A DNA stretch of 64,000 nucleotides from Actinomycetales bacterium (GTDB lineage: Bacteria; Actinomycetota; Actinomycetes; Actinomycetales; Dermatophilaceae): positions 43,780 through 107,779 of the forward strand of contig JADJVI010000032.1 of assembly GCA_016710645.1 (NCBI GenBank), in the 5' to 3' direction. Positions 43,880-52,811 of the stretch are shown here, piece after piece. The notes beneath the pieces were generated by a model. The model searched no databases and had not been told where the DNA came from. It was given only the letters and a program-made list of their open reading frames with translations. Position 1 is the stretch's first letter. Each line of letters opens with the position of its first letter. The position numbers and the translations under genes were made by a program.

Positions 43880-44011
43880 GGGCACCTCGCGGTCGGCTGG
43901 GACGAATGGGTCACCGGCACGGTAGCGTCTCCCGTAGACGGGTCGACACACGTCCGATCCGGAAGTCGGGGCTCTGCTCCGCGCCAACCCGTCCAGAAGC
44001 GAAGGAGTCCC

Positions 44012-44245
44012 GTGGTCCAGGCATTCATCCTGATCCAGACCGAAGTCGGCAAGGCCGCCACCGTGGCCGAGGCCATCCGCACTGTCGCCGGCGTCACGTC
44101 CGCCGAAGACGTCACCGGGCCCTACGACGTCATCGCCCGGGTCGAGGCCCACAGCGTCGACGAGTTGGGCAAGCTCGTCATCGCCCGCATCCAGGACGTC
44201 CAGGGCATCACCCGCACCCTGACGTGCACCGTCGTCCACGTCTGA
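44012..44245 (+). CDS. Stand-alone AsnC/Lrp ligand-binding (RAM) domain protein
   Basis: 77 residues from a GTG behind GAAGGAG. The sequence (VQAFILIQTEVGKAATVAEA, ITRTLTCTVVHV) is the ferredoxin-like RAM domain with no DNA-binding part. Such proteins may sense amino acids or modulate full-length Lrp partners. It overlaps the DUF3515 gene by about 22 bp and is divergent from thiL. Confidence 0.88.
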   Translation: MVQAFILIQTEVGKAATVAEAIRTVAGVTSAEDVTGPYDVIARVEAHSVDELGKLVIARIQDVQGITRTLTCTVVHV

Positions 44246-44766
44246 CCGGGGGCCCGCACACCCCCGCCAGGCAGGTCGCGACCGCGTGGGCCGATCCGGC
44301 CGCGCGGTCGCGGTGCGTCGGGGCGGCTCTCGGGCTCGGCTCCGCCCTGCTGTATGCCGTGTCGCTCACCGCCTGCTCCACCCCGGCCGTGTCGGTCACC
44401 CTGCCCGACGCGGCGACCGACCCTGCCTGTACGGCTCTCGTCGACCGCTGGCCGCAGGAGGTCTCCGGCCTGACCTCCCGCCCAGTGTCGGTGAGCTCCC
44501 CGGCCGCGCGAGCGTGGGGTGACCCTGCGGTGATCGCGATCTGCGGCTACCCAGCCCCCGCCCCCAGCACGGCCGAATGCGTGGCTGTCGACGGCGTGGA
44601 TTGGGTGATCCAGCGCCGCAGCGACGGCGTGCAATTCACGACCTACGGACGCAGCCCGGCCATGGACGTGCTCGTGCCATCCCGCTACTCCCCGGAACCA
44701 CTGCTGCTGCCGGCCTTCGCCGCAGCCGCCCGATCGTTACCGGAGACCGGCCGACACTGCAGTTGA
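44224..44766 (+). CDS. DUF3515 lipoprotein
   Basis: About 180 residues. A basic N-terminus, a hydrophobic stretch CVGAALGLGSALLYAV and a lipobox ending SLTAC indicate a lipoprotein. The mature part has DPACTALVDRWPQEVSGL, AIAICGYP-like CGYPAP, and VDGVDWVIQRRSDGVQFTTY, as in the actinobacterial DUF3515 family next to thiL/ddl. Start uncertain: the GTG at 44224 is the only in-frame start codon ahead of the signal peptide. Confidence 0.75.
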   Translation: MHRRPRLTGGPHTPARQVATAWADPAARSRCVGAALGLGSALLYAVSLTACSTPAVSVTLPDAATDPACTALVDRWPQEVSGLTSRPVSVSSPAARAWGDPAVIAICGYPAPAPSTAECVAVDGVDWVIQRRSDGVQFTTYGRSPAMDVLVPSRYSPEPLLLPAFAAAARSLPETGRHCS

Positions 44767-44770
44767 TCCC

Positions 44771-45916
44771 TCAGCGCAGGCCGGTGCGGCGGTGCTGGGC
44801 CAACCAGATGAGTTCGCCCACGAGGTCGTGGTAGCTCAGACCGGTCTCGGCCCACATCCGGGGATACATCGAATGCGGGGTGAACCCCGGCATGGTGTTG
44901 ATCTCGTTAATGAGCACTCGGCCGTCATTGGTGTAGAAGCAATCGACCCGGGCCAATCCCTCGCATCCGAGCGCCACGAACGCTTCGGCCGCGAGTCGGC
45001 GCACTTCGTCGGAGATCTCGTCAGGCACGTCTGCGGGGCACACCAACCGCACGTCGTTCTCGGCGAGGTATTTGGCCTCGAAGTCGTAGAACTCGTGACC
45101 CTGCACCACCGCGATCTCGCCAACCTCGGAGGTGCGCGGGGCGTCCGTGTCGCGTCCTTCCAGCACCGCACACTCGATCTCGCGCCCGAAGATGGCCGCC
45201 TCGACGATGACCTTGGGATCGTGTTCCCGCGCGGCCTCGATGGCGTCCTGAAGGTCATCAGGGTCGTTGACCCGGGTAATGCCCATGCTCGACCCGGCGC
45301 GGGCCGGCTTGACGAAGACGGGGAACCCGAGCGAGTGCACCGCGTCCATTGCCGCCGCCGGATCGGCGCGCCAGGCGCGGTCGGTGATGACGGCATACGG
45401 GCCGATAGGCAGTCCGTGACCGGCGAAGATGACCTTCATGTAGTGCTTGTCCATGCCGGCCGCCGACGCGAGCACGCCGGAGCCCACATAGCGGACGTCG
45501 GACAGGTCGAGCATCCCCTGGACCGTGCCGTCCTCGCCCCACGGCCCGTGCAGCACCGGGAAGACGACGTCGACCTCGCCGAGCTCGCGCACGACGTCGG
45601 CTTGGTCGAGCGCCCGCAGGGTCCGGTCGGTGGTGGCCAGCGGGGCCACGATGGCATCCCCTGACCCATCGACCTCCGGCACGTGCTCACGTCGCAATTC
45701 GAGGGCCTGCGGGTCGTCGGGCACGAGGACCCAGCGGCCGTCCCGGGCGATGCCGATCGGTACGACGTCATATGCCTCGCGATCGATCGCCCGCAGGACG
45801 CTCGCCGCGCTCGAACACGACACGGCGTGCTCGGAAGACCGGCCTCCGAAGAGGATCGCGATGCGGGGCTTGCGCGGGCGTTCAGCGCGGGGTTGCGTGC
45901 AGGGTTGGGTGCTCAT
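44771..45916 (-). CDS. ddlA: D-alanine-D-alanine ligase
   Basis: 381 residues. ATP-grasp enzyme joining two D-Ala for peptidoglycan. RIAILFGGRSSEHAVSCSSA starts the N-domain; VLHGPWGEDGTVQGMLDL, PVFVKPARAGSSMGITRV (ATP-binding) and VLINEINTMPGFTPHSMYP (Mg and D-Ala2 site) are diagnostic. ATG 45916 is used; a GTG eight codons upstream is possible. Convergent with the DUF3515 gene, 4 bp apart. Confidence 0.96.
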   Translation of the reverse strand: MSTQPCTQPRAERPRKPRIAILFGGRSSEHAVSCSSAASVLRAIDREAYDVVPIGIARDGRWVLVPDDPQALELRREHVPEVDGSGDAIVAPLATTDRTLRALDQADVVRELGEVDVVFPVLHGPWGEDGTVQGMLDLSDVRYVGSGVLASAAGMDKHYMKVIFAGHGLPIGPYAVITDRAWRADPAAAMDAVHSLGFPVFVKPARAGSSMGITRVNDPDDLQDAIEAAREHDPKVIVEAAIFGREIECAVLEGRDTDAPRTSEVGEIAVVQGHEFYDFEAKYLAENDVRLVCPADVPDEISDEVRRLAAEAFVALGCEGLARVDCFYTNDGRVLINEINTMPGFTPHSMYPRMWAETGLSYHDLVGELIWLAQHRRTGLR

Positions 45917-45967
45917 CGGGTTTGACACTAGCGCGGCCACCCGGGAGCAGCCGCATAGGCTGGCCGG

Positions 45968-47086
45968 GTGGATGCCTCCCCCGAGTCCCCCGCCCCCGCA
46001 GCCGCCCCTGCTGCCCCGCAGCCACGCTCCCTCGCGACGGTCGTCGTGAGTGCCGGGCGGCCCGCTCCCCTGCCGGGCGCCCCGGTCAACGTCCCGATCG
46101 AGCTATCGAGCACGTATGCCGTGCGCCCGGACGCCATCGGCTACGGACGGGCCGAGAACGCCACCTGGACCGCCTTCGAGGACGCCCTGGGGGCCCTGGA
46201 GGGCGGCCGTGCCCTGGTCTTTGCTTCAGGCATGGCCGCCATCGACGCCGCATTGCGGGTCGCCCCCGGCAACCTGCCGTTGGTCGCCCCGACGACTCCT
46301 TACAACACCACCTCCGCCCTGTTGGAAGAGCGCGCCGCAGCGGGGGGTGAGGTGCGACGAGTGGCGATCGACGACACCGCCGCGGTCATCGCTGCGCTCG
46401 ACGGTGCCGGCGCGATCTGGCTGGAGTCGCCCACCAACCCGCTCATGCAGGTCGCCGACCTCGCGGCCATCATCCCTGCGGCCAAGGCCCGCGGACTGGT
46501 CGTCATCTGCGACAACACCTTCGCGACACCCCTGCTGCAACGGCCGCTCGAGCTCGGGGCCGATCTGGTCGTCCATTCCGTGACGAAGTACCTCTCCGGC
46601 CACTCCGATGTGCTGTTGGGGGCGGTCGTCTCGGCTCCGGCGGCACGTGAGTTGCGCGAGCAGGTGCTCACCCACCGGACCCGCCGCGGCGCTATCGCCG
46701 GCCCGATGGAGACCTGGCTGGCCCTACGCGGGTTGCGCACCCTCGACGTGCGGCTGCGACGGGCCTGCGACAACGCGGCATACCTCGCGCAGCGGCTCGC
46801 CGACCACCCCGCGGTATGCCGGGTCCGTTACCCCGGGTGGGGCGCGATGCTCGCGATCGACGTCGTCGGTGGGCACGCTGAAGCGGACCGGGTCGTCGCG
46901 GCCACCCGGCTGTGGCTGGGCGCCACGAGCCTCGGCGGGGTGGAATCGCTCATCGAACGCCGCCGCCGCTATCCCGGCGAGTCCGACCTCGTGCCCGAGT
47001 CGCTGCTGCGCCTGTCGGTTGGGATCGAGGACCCGGCCGACCTCTGGGCCGATCTGAACGATGCCTTGGCTGCCGCGCTGACCTGA
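45968..47086 (+). CDS. Cystathionine gamma-synthase/lyase-family PLP enzyme
   Basis: 372 residues from a GTG. Cys/Met metabolism PLP fold: YGRAENATWTAFEDALGALE, FASGMAAIDAAL, WLESPTNPLMQVADL, ICDNTFATPLLQRPLE with the PLP Asp, and the Schiff-base Lys in VHSVTKYLSGHSD. It could be a lyase or synthase in transsulfuration; the sequence does not decide. It splits the ddlA and gpsA genes, which are on the other strand, so it is transcribed alone. Confidence 0.9.
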   Translation: MDASPESPAPAAAPAAPQPRSLATVVVSAGRPAPLPGAPVNVPIELSSTYAVRPDAIGYGRAENATWTAFEDALGALEGGRALVFASGMAAIDAALRVAPGNLPLVAPTTPYNTTSALLEERAAAGGEVRRVAIDDTAAVIAALDGAGAIWLESPTNPLMQVADLAAIIPAAKARGLVVICDNTFATPLLQRPLELGADLVVHSVTKYLSGHSDVLLGAVVSAPAARELREQVLTHRTRRGAIAGPMETWLALRGLRTLDVRLRRACDNAAYLAQRLADHPAVCRVRYPGWGAMLAIDVVGGHAEADRVVAATRLWLGATSLGGVESLIERRRRYPGESDLVPESLLRLSVGIEDPADLWADLNDALAAALT

Positions 47087-47151
47087 CCCGCGTCGACGCC
47101 GCGCGTGCGCGAGGCGAGCGGGACGGCATACCCGATGTCGCTAGCGATCCG

Positions 47152-48150
47152 TCAGCTGCGCTCGTGCTTGCGGCTGCGCGACATGAGCAGATCGACGAGC
47201 TCCTCCGGGGTGCGCTCACCGTCGATGACCGAGGTGACCGCCTCGGCGATCGGCATCTCCACGTCGTTGGTGCGCGCGAGATCGAGCACCGAATGGCAAG
47301 ACTTGACGCCCTCGGCGGTCTGCCGGGTGACCGCAATGACTTCGTCGACAGACAGGCCCTTGCCGAGGTTTTCGCCGAAGGTGCGGTTGCGCGACAAGGG
47401 CGACATGCAGGTGGCGATGAGGTCGCCCACGCCGGCCAGGCCGAGGAAGGTGCCCGGGTCGGCTCCGACCCGGACCCCCAGGCGGGCCGTCTCGGCCAGG
47501 CCACGGGTGATGATCGACGCCTTGGTGTTGTCGCCCATCCCCATGCCCTCGGCCATCCCGACCGCGAGCGCGACGACGTTCTTGACTGCCCCGCCGAGTT
47601 CGGTGCCGACGACGTCGGTGTTCGTGTAAGGACGGAAATAGCCGGTCATGCAGGCCGCGGCGACCCGGTCAGCCGTGTCGTGGTCGCGGCAGGCGACGAC
47701 GCTGGCGGCTGGCTGCCGGTTGGCGATCTCACGGGCCAGGTTGGGTCCTGACACGACGACTACCTGGTCCCAGGGCACCTGTCCGACCTCGTGGATGACC
47801 TCGCTCATCCGCTTGGTGGTGCCGAGCTCGACGCCCTTCATCAGGCTGACCACGGCGGCGCTCGAAGGGAGGAGCGACGCCCACTGCTTGAGGTTGGCCC
47901 GCAGCGTCTGGGAGGGGACGGCCAGCACGACGATCTCGGCATCCTGCAGCGCCTCGGCCGGATCGGCGGTCGCGCTGATGCCGTCGGGCAAGTCGATCCC
48001 GGGCAGGTAGTCGGTGTTGCACCCCGCGTTGATCTGGGCCACCGATTCGGGGCGGCGGCCCCACATCCGGACCGTGGTCCCGGCATCGGCGAGGGTGGCT
48101 GCGAAGGCGGTGCCCCAGCTGCCGGTGCCCATCACGGCTGCGCGTGTCAT
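47152..48150 (-). CDS. gpsA: Glycerol-3-phosphate dehydrogenase [NAD(P)+]
   Basis: 332 residues. N-terminal Rossmann motif VMGTGSWGTAFAATLADAG; catalytic Lys in GGAVKNVVALAVGMAEGMG; C-terminal GVRVGADPGTFLGLAGVGDL and SRNRTFGENLGKG. Makes sn-glycerol 3-phosphate for phospholipids. Its ATG overlaps the plsC stop (ATGA), a fitting coupling because PlsC uses the product pathway. Confidence 0.96.
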   Translation of the reverse strand: MTRAAVMGTGSWGTAFAATLADAGTTVRMWGRRPESVAQINAGCNTDYLPGIDLPDGISATADPAEALQDAEIVVLAVPSQTLRANLKQWASLLPSSAAVVSLMKGVELGTTKRMSEVIHEVGQVPWDQVVVVSGPNLAREIANRQPAASVVACRDHDTADRVAAACMTGYFRPYTNTDVVGTELGGAVKNVVALAVGMAEGMGMGDNTKASIITRGLAETARLGVRVGADPGTFLGLAGVGDLIATCMSPLSRNRTFGENLGKGLSVDEVIAVTRQTAEGVKSCHSVLDLARTNDVEMPIAEAVTSVIDGERTPEELVDLLMSRSRKHERS

Positions 48151-48890
48151 GTGCCCTCCTTGTTGGGGTTGCCGATTTCTGGGACGCCGTGCTCGCGCGG
48201 ATCGAAGCGTCGCTCGGGCGCCGATTCGCCGCGCAACTGTTCCAGCAGCGTCGTCACCGCCGCCATGATGCGCTCAGTGGCCTCGCGCAGCAGTTCGGCA
48301 TCCATCGGCCGGTCCCGCAGGTCGTCAAGGTCGACCGGCGGGCCCGCCACGACGTGAACGGTCTTGCGCGGCCACAGATGCACAGACTTCTCGTAGGTGC
48401 CGAGCACCTCCTGGGCGCCCCACTGCGCGATGGGGATGACCGGCCGCCCGGTCTGCAGCGCCAGCCGCGCGGCGCCGGTCTTGCCCCGCATCGGCCATTG
48501 CCGGGGGTCCCGAGTCAAGGTCCCCTCGGGGAAGATGACGACCGTCTTGCCCTCGTGCACGGCGTCGACCGCCGCACGATAGGCCCCGGCAGCCTGCCCG
48601 GTGCCTCGGTAGACCGGGATCTGCCCCGACCACTTCACCAGCTTGCCGAGGACCGGGATGCGAAAGACCGCTTCCTTGCCGAGGAAGAACGGCGGGAAAC
48701 CGCTGTCGTAGAGGAAGAGCGCGACGACGAACGGGTCGAAGTAGGACATGTGGTTGGGTGCGGCGATCCAGCCGCCGTCCTTGGGGAGGTGCTGCATGCC
48801 GTGCCAGTCCCGCTTCGTGAGCAGCAGCAGCAGCGGCCGAAGGATGAGCACGACAAACCGGTATGCCGGGGGCAGTCGTCGGTGGGTCAC
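48147..48890 (-). CDS. plsC: 1-acyl-sn-glycerol-3-phosphate acyltransferase
   Basis: 247 residues from GTG 48890 (AAGGAGAG upstream). Acyltransferase motif I NHMSYFDPF (HX4D), motif II-like GKEAVFRIPVLGKLVKW, motif III FPEGTLTRDP, and motif IV VIPIAQWGAQEVL. An N-terminal hydrophobic helix (FVVLILRPLLLLL) anchors it to the membrane. Coupled to gpsA. Confidence 0.94.
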   Translation of the reverse strand: MTHRRLPPAYRFVVLILRPLLLLLTKRDWHGMQHLPKDGGWIAAPNHMSYFDPFVVALFLYDSGFPPFFLGKEAVFRIPVLGKLVKWSGQIPVYRGTGQAAGAYRAAVDAVHEGKTVVIFPEGTLTRDPRQWPMRGKTGAARLALQTGRPVIPIAQWGAQEVLGTYEKSVHLWPRKTVHVVAGPPVDLDDLRDRPMDAELLREATERIMAAVTTLLEQLRGESAPERRFDPREHGVPEIGNPNKEGT

Positions 48891-49008
48891 GCCAGCTCTC
48901 CTTCGTTGTCGCCCGTATCCTCGCCGCAATCGCTGCTGGTGTCGAGGGACGGACCAGGCCGGGCGCCTCCGCTGCTGGGGAGGCGCGCCGGCCCGGATAC
49001 GCTGCGGA

Positions 49009-49608
49009 TCAGCCCTTCTTTGAGGACTTCTTGCCCTTACCGTCCGCCTTCTTCGGCGCCTTCTTGTCCGCCTTGGCGGGTGCAGCCTTAGCGGGCGCAG
49101 CCTTAGCGGGCGCAGCCTTGGCCGGCGCAGCCTTAGCGGGCGCAGCCTTAGCGGGCGCAGCCTTCGCGGGCGCAGCCTTAGCGGGCGCAGCCTTAGCGGG
49201 CGCAGCCTTAGCGGGCGCAGCCTTCGCGGGCGCAGCCTTGGCCGGCGCAGCCTTCGCGGGCGCTGCCGGAGCCGCCGTCCGGGCGACGGTGCCGGCCGAT
49301 GCGCGGCCGACAACCGGGGTGCGGGTCAGCTTGCGGGGGTCGGCCACCACGGCGCGGAAGGAGGTGCCCGGACGGAAGCGCGGCACCGTGGTCTTCCTGA
49401 TCCGGACTTCTTCGCCAGTGCGCGGATTGCGTCCGGTACGAGCACCACGCTCGACCTTCTGGAAAGTGCCGAACCCGGTGATCGACACACGACCGCCGCG
49501 TGCGACCTCACGAATGATGGTCTCCAGGACCGCTTCCAATGCGTCGTGCGCGAGCTTCCTGCTGCCCAGCTTGCTCTCCAGAGCAAGGGCGAGTTCTGCC
49601 TTGTTCAC
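49009..49608 (-). CDS. hup: HU-family DNA-binding protein with AAPAK-repeat tail
   Basis: 199 residues from a GTG behind GGAGG. Residues 1-90 are a normal HU fold (MNKAELALALESKLGSRKLA, RVSITGFGTFQKVERGARTG, RNPRTGEEVRIRKTTVPRFR). The tail (about 105-199) has 12-13 copies of Ala-Ala-Pro-Ala-Lys and ends in a Lys-rich stretch. Actinobacterial HU proteins often have basic histone H1-like tails that bind and bridge DNA. The repeat is encoded by near-identical 15-bp units, so its number may vary between strains. Confidence 0.95.
   Translation of the reverse strand: MNKAELALALESKLGSRKLAHDALEAVLETIIREVARGGRVSITGFGTFQKVERGARTGRNPRTGEEVRIRKTTVPRFRPGTSFRAVVADPRKLTRTPVVGRASAGTVARTAAPAAPAKAAPAKAAPAKAAPAKAAPAKAAPAKAAPAKAAPAKAAPAKAAPAKAAPAKAAPAKAAPAKADKKAPKKADGKGKKSSKKG
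49082..49261. repeat. Twelve-copy 15-bp tandem repeat in hup
   Basis: Unit GCAGCCTTAGCGGGC (plus-strand form), 12 contiguous copies with single-base variants at three positions. It encodes the AAPAK units in frame. In-frame gain or loss would only lengthen or shorten the tail. Confidence 0.9.
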
Positions 49609-49817
49609 CGTGCCTCCGCGGGTCTAGCCGCTGGCTGGATGCCAGGGGATGTGGGCCACGAACCGTGACGTTCGTCAGGGATGAACGTTAGGGGTTGGCG
49701 ACACCGCGAGTCCATCATTTGTTGATCTGATTTTCGTTGTGCCGCACGGACTTTGCCCCATCTAGTCCACCAGCTACGCCTGCACAGCGCTTCGTCACGC
49801 CGCCGAGGCGACGAATA

Positions 49818-50405
49818 TCACTGCGTGACAGGCTTGTACGACGACCGCCCGGCCTCGAACTCGGCGACCAGGTCGGCATGCCGCAACGTGAGGCCGATGT
49901 CGTCCAACCCCTCCATGAGGCGCCACCGGGTGTAGTCGTCGACCTCGAATGCCACGACAATGTCGCCAGCGGTGACGGTGCGCGAGGCAAGATCGACGGT
50001 GAGCTGTGCTCCCGGCTCATTCTCGAGGTACTTCCAGATGAGCTCGATGTCGTCCTGCGGCACGACCGCGGTGAGCAATCCCTGCTTGCCGCTGTTTCCG
50101 CGGAAGATGTCGGCGAAACGCGAGGACAACACCGCGCGGAACCCATAGTTCATCAGGGCCCAGACGGCATGCTCGCGGGAGGAGCCCGTCCCAAAGTCCG
50201 GACCGGCGACGAGCACCGACCCATCGGCATACCGGGGGTTGTTGAGCACGAAGCTGGTGTCCTCGCGCCAGGCCGCGAAGAGCCCGTCCTCGAAGCCGTC
50301 CCGGCTGACCCGCTTGAGGTAGACGGCCGGGATGATCTGGTCGGTGTCGACATTGCTGCGGCGCAACGGAACTCCGACGCCGGTGTGGGTCACGAAGCTG
50401 TCCAT
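49818..50405 (-). CDS. leuD: 3-isopropylmalate dehydratase small subunit
   Basis: 195 residues. Swivel domain with RSNVDTDQIIPAVYLKRVSR at the N-terminus and the FGTGSSREHAVWALMNYGFR motif. Pairs with LeuC to isomerise isopropylmalate in leucine synthesis. ATG 50405 behind GAGGAG that overlaps the leuC stop, so translation is coupled. The 209-bp stretch between it and hup holds no gene. Confidence 0.96.
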   Translation of the reverse strand: MDSFVTHTGVGVPLRRSNVDTDQIIPAVYLKRVSRDGFEDGLFAAWREDTSFVLNNPRYADGSVLVAGPDFGTGSSREHAVWALMNYGFRAVLSSRFADIFRGNSGKQGLLTAVVPQDDIELIWKYLENEPGAQLTVDLASRTVTAGDIVVAFEVDDYTRWRLMEGLDDIGLTLRHADLVAEFEAGRSSYKPVTQ

Positions 50406-50415
50406 GATCGACTCC

Positions 50416-51807
50416 TCACAGGTCTGCCGGCGAGGACAACGTCCCCCGCACAGCGGTAGCAGCGGCGACGAGCGGGCTCACCAGGTGGGTGCGGCCCCCC
50501 GGGCCCTGGCGTCCCTCGAAGTTGCGGTTGGAGGTCGACGCGCTGCGCTCCTGCGGGGCGAGCTTGTCGGGATTCATGGCCAGGCACATCGAGCAGCCCG
50601 GCAGTCGCCACTCGGCGCCGGCCGCGAGGAACACCTCGTGCAGCCCCTCCGCCTCAGCCTGCTCGCGCACGCGCGCCGAACCGGGAACGATAAGCGCTCG
50701 CACCCCCTCGGCAACCTGGCGGCCCCGCAGCACCTCGGCCGCGGCCCGCAAGTCTTCGATCCGCCCGTTGGTGCACGACCCCACGAAGACCGTGTCAACA
50801 GCGATGTCTCGCAACGGCATACCGGCCTGCAAGCCCATGTAGTCCAATGCCTTCTGCGCAGCGAGGCGTTCGTTCTCATCGACGATGGCCGCCGGATCCG
50901 GCACGGTGGCTGACAGCGGCAGCCCCTGCCCCGGGTTGGTGCCCCAGGTCACGTAGGGCGACAGCGAGGCCGCGTCGATCAGGACCTCGGCGTCGAAGAC
51001 GGCGTCGTCGTCGGTGCGCAAGCGGCGCCAATCGGCCACCGCCGCCTCCCAATCCGCACCCGTCGGGGTGTGGTCACGGCCCTGGAGATAGGCGAAGGTC
51101 GTCTCGTCCGGCGCGATCATGCCGGCCCGGGCACCCGCCTCGATCGACATATTGCAGACCGTCATCCGACCTTCCATGGAGAGCGCCTCGATCGCGCTCC
51201 CCCGGAACTCGATGACATAGCCCTGACCACCACCAGTACCAATCCGAGCAATGACGGCTAAGACGATGTCCTTCGCCGTGACACCCGAGGGCAGCTCACC
51301 ATCGACCGTGACCGCCATGGTCCGGAACGGCTTGAGCGGCAGCGTCTGGGTCGCGAGCACGTGCTCGACTTCGGAGGTGCCGATGCCGAAAGCCAGCGCA
51401 CCGAAGGCGCCGTGCGTCGAGGTGTGGCTGTCGCCGCACACAATCGTCATGCCGGGTTGGGTGAGGCCGAGCTGCGGACCCACGACGTGGACAATCCCCT
51501 GTTCCGGGTCGCCCATCGGGAAGTTCGGGACGCCGAACTCGGCGCAGTTGCGCCGCAAGGTCTGCACCTGGGTCAGGCTGACCGGGTCAGTGATGGGGCC
51601 AGGCGTCGTGGGGACGTTGTGGTCCTCGGTGGCAAGCGTGAGGTCGGGCCGGCGGACCGTGCGGCCCTCCAGGCGCAGGCCGTCGAACGCTTGCGGACTG
51701 GTCACCTCATGGAGCAGGTGCAGATCGATGTAGAGGAGATCGGGCTCGCCCTCAGCCCGTCGAACCAGGTGCGATTCCCAGACCTTCTCGGCCAGTGTTC
51801 CTGCCAT
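50416..51807 (-). CDS. leuC: 3-isopropylmalate dehydratase large subunit
   Basis: 463 residues. Aconitase-type enzyme; 4Fe-4S Cys in VFVGSCTNGRIEDL and LPGCSMCLAMNPD. Other motifs are ATEDHNVPTTPGPI and CGDSHTSTHGAFGALAFGIG. ATG 51807 matches family N-termini (MAGTLAEKVWESHLV). Divergent from an IclR-type regulator, with a 7-bp-armed palindrome between them. Confidence 0.97.
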   Translation of the reverse strand: MAGTLAEKVWESHLVRRAEGEPDLLYIDLHLLHEVTSPQAFDGLRLEGRTVRRPDLTLATEDHNVPTTPGPITDPVSLTQVQTLRRNCAEFGVPNFPMGDPEQGIVHVVGPQLGLTQPGMTIVCGDSHTSTHGAFGALAFGIGTSEVEHVLATQTLPLKPFRTMAVTVDGELPSGVTAKDIVLAVIARIGTGGGQGYVIEFRGSAIEALSMEGRMTVCNMSIEAGARAGMIAPDETTFAYLQGRDHTPTGADWEAAVADWRRLRTDDDAVFDAEVLIDAASLSPYVTWGTNPGQGLPLSATVPDPAAIVDENERLAAQKALDYMGLQAGMPLRDIAVDTVFVGSCTNGRIEDLRAAAEVLRGRQVAEGVRALIVPGSARVREQAEAEGLHEVFLAAGAEWRLPGCSMCLAMNPDKLAPQERSASTSNRNFEGRQGPGGRTHLVSPLVAAATAVRGTLSSPADL

Positions 51808-51883
51808 CGCTACAAACCCTTCTGCCCAGCTGACACACTTATGTCGAGGCCAGCCTGTCCAAGCCCTGCACACCGTGGATTTG

Positions 51884-51902
51884 CGTCTCACGCCCTGAGA
51901 CG
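51884..51902. promoter_or_regulatory. Candidate operator between leuC and its regulator
   Basis: CGTCTCA and TGAGACG flank a 5-bp spacer, 14 bp before the regulator's ATG and 77 bp before leuC. The site suits an NdgR/LtbR dimer that would control both divergent genes. Confidence 0.6.
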
Positions 51903-51915
51903 GCAGTATCAGTGC

Positions 51916-52647
51916 ATGGACAATTCTAGCGGCGTCGGCGTCCTGGACAAGGCCGCCATCGTGTTGAGTGCCCTCGAAGCCGGGCCGGCCACCCTGGCCC
52001 AGCTAGTCGGTGCCACCGGGCTGGCCCGCCCCACCGCTCATCGGCTGGCAGTTGCCCTGGAACACCATCGCCTGGTGTCACGGGACATGCAGGGACGCTT
52101 CGTCCTCGGCCCGCGCCTGGCCGAGCTCGCCTCCTCGGCCGGCGAAGACCGGTTGTTGGCTGCGGCAGGCCCCGTCCTTGGGGCACTGCGCGACCACACC
52201 AACGAGAGCGCTCAGCTCTTCCGACGCCAAGGCGACCAGCGGATCTGCGTGGCCGCGGCCGAGCGCCCGATGGGCCTGCGCGACACCATCCCGGTCGGCG
52301 CGAGCCTGTCGATGCTGGCGGGATCGGCGGCTCAGATCCTGCTTGCCTGGGAGGAGCCCGACCGGCTGCACCGCGGCCTGCAAGGGGCCCGTTTCAACGC
52401 CACGGCGCTGTCGGCAGTGCGCCGCCGGGGCTGGGCCCAGAGCGTTGGCGAGCGCGAACCTGGCGTCGCCTCCGTGTCGGCCCCGGTCCGTGGGCCATCC
52501 GGGCGGGTTGTGGCCGCCGTTTCTATCTCCGGGCCGATCGAACGCCTTTCCCGGCAACCGGGCCGCTTGCACGCGGCCACCGTCGTCGCCGGCGCCAACA
52601 AGCTGACCGATGTGTTGCGCCGAGCCCACCAAGCGGCCCACGGTTAG
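51916..52647 (+). CDS. ndgR: IclR-family regulator, NdgR/LtbR-like
   Basis: 243 residues. Winged HTH (LDKAAIVLSALEAGPATLAQ, VGATGLARPTAHRLAVALEH) and IclR effector domain (TNESAQLFRRQGDQRICVAA, VASVSAPVRGPSGRVVAAVS). Position opposite leuCD is that of NdgR (Streptomyces) and LtbR (Corynebacterium), repressors of leucine and tryptophan genes. The gene symbol rests on this synteny. Confidence 0.88.
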   Translation: MDNSSGVGVLDKAAIVLSALEAGPATLAQLVGATGLARPTAHRLAVALEHHRLVSRDMQGRFVLGPRLAELASSAGEDRLLAAAGPVLGALRDHTNESAQLFRRQGDQRICVAAAERPMGLRDTIPVGASLSMLAGSAAQILLAWEEPDRLHRGLQGARFNATALSAVRRRGWAQSVGEREPGVASVSAPVRGPSGRVVAAVSISGPIERLSRQPGRLHAATVVAGANKLTDVLRRAHQAAHG

Positions 52648-52811
52648 GGTGGATGTGCCAGGCAGTCGTGGCGATCACCAACCTCGCCACGACACCCCGC
52701 ATCCAGATCGGCACAAGTTCTTGAGGAATTGACCCAACCAAATCCTCTCGTGGCGCATCACACCGGGTGACAGCAGCAGGACCCGGCTCAAGACGAAGAC
52801 GAGGCAACGAC

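Noticed and set aside
49082..49261. CRISPR-like repeat array
   Set aside because: Units are contiguous, 15 bp, without spacers, and encode the HU tail in frame.
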